A stretch of 64,000 nt of DNA, taken from positions 34,952-98,951 of the forward strand of contig DCXY01000019.1 of the NCBI GenBank assembly GCA_002329155.1, written 5' to 3'. Positions within the stretch are counted from its first letter, which is position 1. Every line of letters starts with the position of its first letter. This stretch comes from Stenotrophomonas sp. UBA2124. GTDB taxonomy: Bacteria; Pseudomonadota; Gammaproteobacteria; Xanthomonadales; Xanthomonadaceae. The position numbers were made by a program, and so were the translations under genes. Of this stretch, positions 61,262-64,000 are shown one piece after another. Under the pieces are notes generated by a model. The model made no database searches. It saw only the letters and a list, made by a program, of their open reading frames with translations, and had not been told where the DNA came from.

Positions 61262-61639
61262 ATGGAACGTGAGCGACCAGAATATCTACCGCCCATCGAG
61301 CGGCCGCGCTGGAGCTTCCCGTGGCTGACGTTGATCGGCGTTGTTGTCCTGGCACTCGCCGCATTCGGCATCAAGCAGCATCTGGACACGCAGGCCGCTT
61401 GGAATAAGCGGTTTACCGCGCAACCGAAGCCATCGACGCAACAAGTACCTGCGCCGGCCGCATTGGCGGAACTGCGAGCCGAAGCCGAACGCGAGGCCCG
61501 AATTGCGGAAATCCGCCTACACCGTGTGCAGGCGGAGCGGGAAGCTATGAAAGCTCGCGAGAAATGGCGCTGCATCAACGGCATTCCATTTCGACAAATC
61601 CCGGGCGGCTGGGAAAACGTGCCTGGTGAGCGCTGCTAA
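61262..61639 (+). CDS. Small phage membrane protein
   Basis: A 125-residue protein starting behind GGGGGATTCC. One transmembrane helix (about residues 20-37, FPWLTLIGVVVLALAAFGI) is followed by a long charged helical segment (ALAELRAEAEREARIAEIRLHRVQAEREAMKAREK) and a short end with two cysteines (WRCINGIP, PGERC). No named family is recognised. It converges with zot, 12 bases apart. It may be a phage regulatory or superinfection protein, or cargo. Confidence 0.65.
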   Translation: MERERPEYLPPIERPRWSFPWLTLIGVVVLALAAFGIKQHLDTQAAWNKRFTAQPKPSTQQVPAPAALAELRAEAEREARIAEIRLHRVQAEREAMKAREKWRCINGIPFRQIPGGWENVPGERC

Positions 61640-61651
61640 TTAAGTGACACG

Positions 61652-62788
61652 TCACATAAATCCGGGGCGCGGCTGCACGGTGCTGTAGCTCTCGAACGGG
61701 TACGGCTCGTTCTCGGGGAACGTGCCGTTTGCGCGGTTCGCACGGCCAACCACCGCACCGGGCATACCAGCGGCCGCAGGAGCCGCTACAGGGGCCACGG
61801 TGCCCATTTGCGGCGCTTCCATGCTGGGCGCCTTGTACGGGTTGTACACGGGGCCGAAGCGGGCCAGCGTGCGGCACTCGGGCTGGCTGATGTCGTACTT
61901 GGTGCCCTGCTCTGTCAAGCACGTGCACGACGCTTCGCGGTCATCACCGGGCACCGGCATGGACGACATGCAGTAAAGCGCAGGTTGGGAGACGGGCTGC
62001 CTGTCATCAAAGATGGGAGCGGTCTCGGGCATGGACGCAAAACGTGGCAGGTGTGCCTTGGCGTAATCCGTAGGCGTGGCGAATGTGCGGGGGGCTCCCG
62101 TCCCGCCCGCCGCTGGCGCTACGGTCTGGCCGGGGGCCCCCGTGCTGGCGACGGCGGCAGCTTCTTCGATCTTGTTCTCAAACCTGTGCTTCAACAGAAG
62201 CAACATCACGACCACGAACACGATGCCAACGATGGTCCAGCGCATCCACATGGGAATGCTGCGCTTGGTGGTCACGAGCGTGGTGGACGTGTAAAAGTCG
62301 AAAACGTACTTGGGCCTGATCCAGTCGATCACGTCGCCACACGGGCCGTTGACGTTGCCCTGGTATGCATCCCACCGCTTCAATTTGGTCTTGCTGCGGA
62401 ACACCGAGTTCTGGCGAACATGCACGTGGGTTTCGTACAGGCCGCGCAAGAACGGATCAAGCTGCAAGCCCTGCTGTGCAATCAAGATGAAGTCGAAACC
62501 ACGGTGCCGGTGGCGCGCCATCGCTTCCACATGCGGCGGCACTTTGCTGCCGGGGTTGCGGTTGGGGAACACGTTGTAGCACTCATCAAGCACGACAACA
62601 GAGCCGTCAGGCAGCGATTGCCAATCCGTGGGGTCTTCGATGCACATCCACCCTGCCCGCTGGTAATCGAAATCCTTGATGCCACTGGCGTAGATCGCAC
62701 GGCCTTCTTTCTGGAACTTGAACGCCAAGTCGATGGCATACGCGGTCTTGCCGTGGCCGGGTTGCCCGGTAACGAGATACAGAGCCAT
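61652..62788 (-). CDS. zot: Zot-family inovirus assembly ATPase (pI-like)
   Basis: A 378-residue assembly/export protein equivalent to pI of filamentous phages. N-terminal Walker A GQPGHGKT (8-15), Walker B VVVLDECYNVFP, and a membrane helix near 180-202 (MWMRWTIVGIVFVVVMLLLL), with the C-terminal part in the periplasm carrying four cysteines. It drives extrusion of virions through the envelope. The family name comes from a Vibrio toxin; toxin activity should not be assumed. Its start overlaps the stop of the DUF2523 gene by one base. Confidence 0.93.
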   Translation of the reverse strand: MALYLVTGQPGHGKTAYAIDLAFKFQKEGRAIYASGIKDFDYQRAGWMCIEDPTDWQSLPDGSVVVLDECYNVFPNRNPGSKVPPHVEAMARHRHRGFDFILIAQQGLQLDPFLRGLYETHVHVRQNSVFRSKTKLKRWDAYQGNVNGPCGDVIDWIRPKYVFDFYTSTTLVTTKRSIPMWMRWTIVGIVFVVVMLLLLKHRFENKIEEAAAVASTGAPGQTVAPAAGGTGAPRTFATPTDYAKAHLPRFASMPETAPIFDDRQPVSQPALYCMSSMPVPGDDREASCTCLTEQGTKYDISQPECRTLARFGPVYNPYKAPSMEAPQMGTVAPVAAPAAAGMPGAVVGRANRANGTFPENEPYPFESYSTVQPRPGFM

Positions 62789-63078
62789 CAGGAACCCTTG
62801 AGCTTGGAAAGAATGACCTTCTGGCCGAGCGCCGCAGCGATGGCCGACAAGATGATGGTGATCGCGGCACCGATGCCGGAAGCTTCGAAGTAGGCCATGC
62901 CGATTGAACCAAGCTGCGGCAACAACGCGCTGATGAAAGACTTCATCGCAGGCAATGCGACCTTGTGCGTGAACAACCCAATGCCGAACGCGGCGAGCAA
63001 GCGACCGATGATGCCCGGCAGGTATTCGCGGGCGGCGCCAATCAACATTGCGATCAGCGCACCGATAATTTGCGGCAT
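62788..63078 (-). CDS. DUF2523 inovirus membrane protein (pVI-like)
   Basis: A 96-residue hydrophobic protein with segments at about 3-20 (IIGALIAMLIGAAREYLPGI), 25-40, and 63-86 (MAYFEASGIGAAITIILSAIAAAL). DUF2523 proteins lie between the adsorption protein and Zot in many inoviruses and are regarded as minor coat proteins like pVI. That exact order is seen here. It starts 1 base after the stop codon of the upstream TspB-like gene. Confidence 0.88.
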   Translation of the reverse strand: MPQIIGALIAMLIGAAREYLPGIIGRLLAAFGIGLFTHKVALPAMKSFISALLPQLGSIGMAYFEASGIGAAITIILSAIAAALGQKVILSKLKGS

Positions 63079-63079
63079 A

Positions 63080-64000
63080 TCACATCCCCTTGGCGATGAT
63101 AAAACAGGCGATGGCCGAAGCCACGATGATCAGCGAGGCACGCAGGTTCGCAATGAAGTTGCACCACGTCGCCGGGGGTGAAGCGAATACCTGGGCATAC
63201 GATGATGCAACCGCCCCGCTCCCGGAAACGCTGGCCATGCCGATGCAGCTACCGCCACCGAAGCCGGATTGGTCGAGATCGCCGACGCTGAATTCCTTCT
63301 CACCGACCGTGGGCGTATCGGCTGCGGTCTGCCCTGCCCCGGGGTTCTGGTTCATGCCGTTGACTTTCGTCCACTCAGGCTGCGCGCCATCATCGCCGCC
63401 TTCGTCGCCTTGCTTGTTTGCAAGCTTTTCCAGTGCACATGCGGCCTTCCACTGCTGCAACAACTGCGAATACTCCATGGCATCACAGTCCTTTCCAACA
63501 CAAACCGGAATTGCCCCGCAGGCACCACCATTGATATTCCGGTCTCGGCGCGTGTTGCAATCGATACGCCACTGGGTACGCAGCTGCAAACACATAATCG
63601 GATTTCCGTTACAGCTAGGCGGCGCATTGCAGTTCTCACCGCCAGACGCTGAATCCTCGTCCGGGTCATCCGGCCCTTCTTCGCTGTCCGGAACGCCGTC
63701 GCCGTTAGCATCGCGCTTGCACGTCCCGTCTTTGCCCTTGGCCTCACCTGCAGCACATTGCCCATCACCCGGGAGACACTCACCGCTGGGTGCCTTCACA
63801 TTGCCAGCAGGACATTCATTTTTCTTGTTCTCACAGGTGCCACCTGCACTTAGAACCATTCCGGCAGGACACTCCTGCTCTTTGCACTCGCCAAACTCAT
63901 CCTTGATCTTCCCTGCTGGGCACTCAACGTCAGGCAGTTCACAAGCCTGCAAGTAGGCATTCCAGTAATAGCCCTGACTGAGGGTCGGCAGGGAATCGTT
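63080..64000 (-). CDS. TspB/pIII-like adsorption protein, 5' end outside window
   Basis: The C-terminal 306 residues of a longer protein; the frame is open to the window edge (it reads NDSLPTLSQGYYWNAYLQACEL at the border), so the start is beyond 64000. A Cys-rich repeat region comes first, with four units like ECPAGMVLSAGGTCENK, then an acidic stretch (DANGDGVPDSEEGPDDPDED), a region with paired cysteines, and a C-terminal membrane anchor (LIIVASAIACFIIAKGM). This layout fits the inovirus adsorption protein pIII or TspB family, which binds host pili. It is first in the order adsorption-DUF2523-zot. Confidence 0.85.
   Translation of the reverse strand, partial: NDSLPTLSQGYYWNAYLQACELPDVECPAGKIKDEFGECKEQECPAGMVLSAGGTCENKKNECPAGNVKAPSGECLPGDGQCAAGEAKGKDGTCKRDANGDGVPDSEEGPDDPDEDSASGGENCNAPPSCNGNPIMCLQLRTQWRIDCNTRRDRNINGGACGAIPVCVGKDCDAMEYSQLLQQWKAACALEKLANKQGDEGGDDGAQPEWTKVNGMNQNPGAGQTAADTPTVGEKEFSVGDLDQSGFGGGSCIGMASVSGSGAVASSYAQVFASPPATWCNFIANLRASLIIVASAIACFIIAKGM

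Noticed and set aside
61652..62788. Treating the Zot-family protein as a toxin gene
   Set aside because: In inoviruses this protein is the pI-like assembly ATPase; nothing here shows toxin activity beyond the family name.
61808..62893. 361-codon plus-strand frame opposite zot
   Set aside because: Zot has clear Walker motifs and fits the phage gene order on the minus strand.
1..64000. tRNA, rRNA or riboswitch genes
   Set aside because: Read through intergenic gaps for cloverleaf-like or known RNA patterns and saw none that could be supported by eye.

Overview
The window is high-GC DNA whose gene content points to Xanthomonadaceae, most likely Stenotrophomonas or a close relative. The reasons are the order of the flagellar cluster, a RavR-type GGDEF-EAL-REC regulator beside it, a DUF3247-type protein, and a Xer-dependent filamentous phage of the kind common in this family. 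This is inferred from gene families and order; no database search was possible.

Region 1 (85-22342) is a large flagellar block. On the minus strand it runs flgB-C-D-E-F-G-H-I-J-K-L, four tandem flagellin genes, fliD, fliS, a FliT-like gene and a PilZ-like gene. cheV is also on the minus strand. flgA, flgM and flgN face the other way. Matches to sigma-54 promoters (GG-N10-GC) sit before flgB, flgG and flgA. Matches to sigma-28 promoters (TAAA-N15/16-GCCG) sit before fliD, three flagellins, flgM and a downstream chemoreceptor. This fits the usual hierarchy in which sigma-54 drives basal body and hook genes, and FliA, held back by FlgM, drives late genes.

Region 2 (22517-31754) is a signalling cluster: two histidine kinases, a RavR-like GGDEF-EAL-REC protein, a large PAS-GGDEF-EAL protein, and a methyl-accepting protein without a periplasmic sensor.

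Region 3 (31900-43700) is mixed accessory chromosome: small stress-type or unknown proteins, an NtrC-family regulator, a decayed two-component pair, a hemerythrin protein with a repeat tail, a non-homologous end-joining operon (ku, a GIY-YIG-like gene, ligD), a phospholipase D/cardiolipin synthase and a membrane protein.

Region 4 (43820-51492) has an IS3-family element that has truncated an alpha/beta hydrolase gene. After it comes a redox/hydrolase cluster: hydrolase, cupin-carboxymuconolactone decarboxylase fusion, Tat-exported aldo-keto reductase, divergent LysR regulator, flavodoxin-like protein and a second aldo-keto reductase.

Region 5 (51859-59172) is the most unusual part: a tight six-gene set of defence-island type. 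It encodes a sigma-factor-like protein, a helix-turn-helix-like protein, an IrrE-type metalloprotease fused to a UvrD-type helicase with an Fe-S nuclease-like tail, a protein of three ubiquitin-like domains, an E1-like (ThiF) enzyme and a cysteine-rich DUF6527-type protein. A tyrosine recombinase (59430-60482) with direct repeats upstream follows, suggesting a mobile island.

Region 6 (60778-64000) starts at a near-perfect dif site and holds part of an inovirus prophage: a DUF3653-like gene, a small membrane protein gene, zot, a DUF2523 gene and the 3' part of a TspB/pIII-like gene that runs off the window edge.
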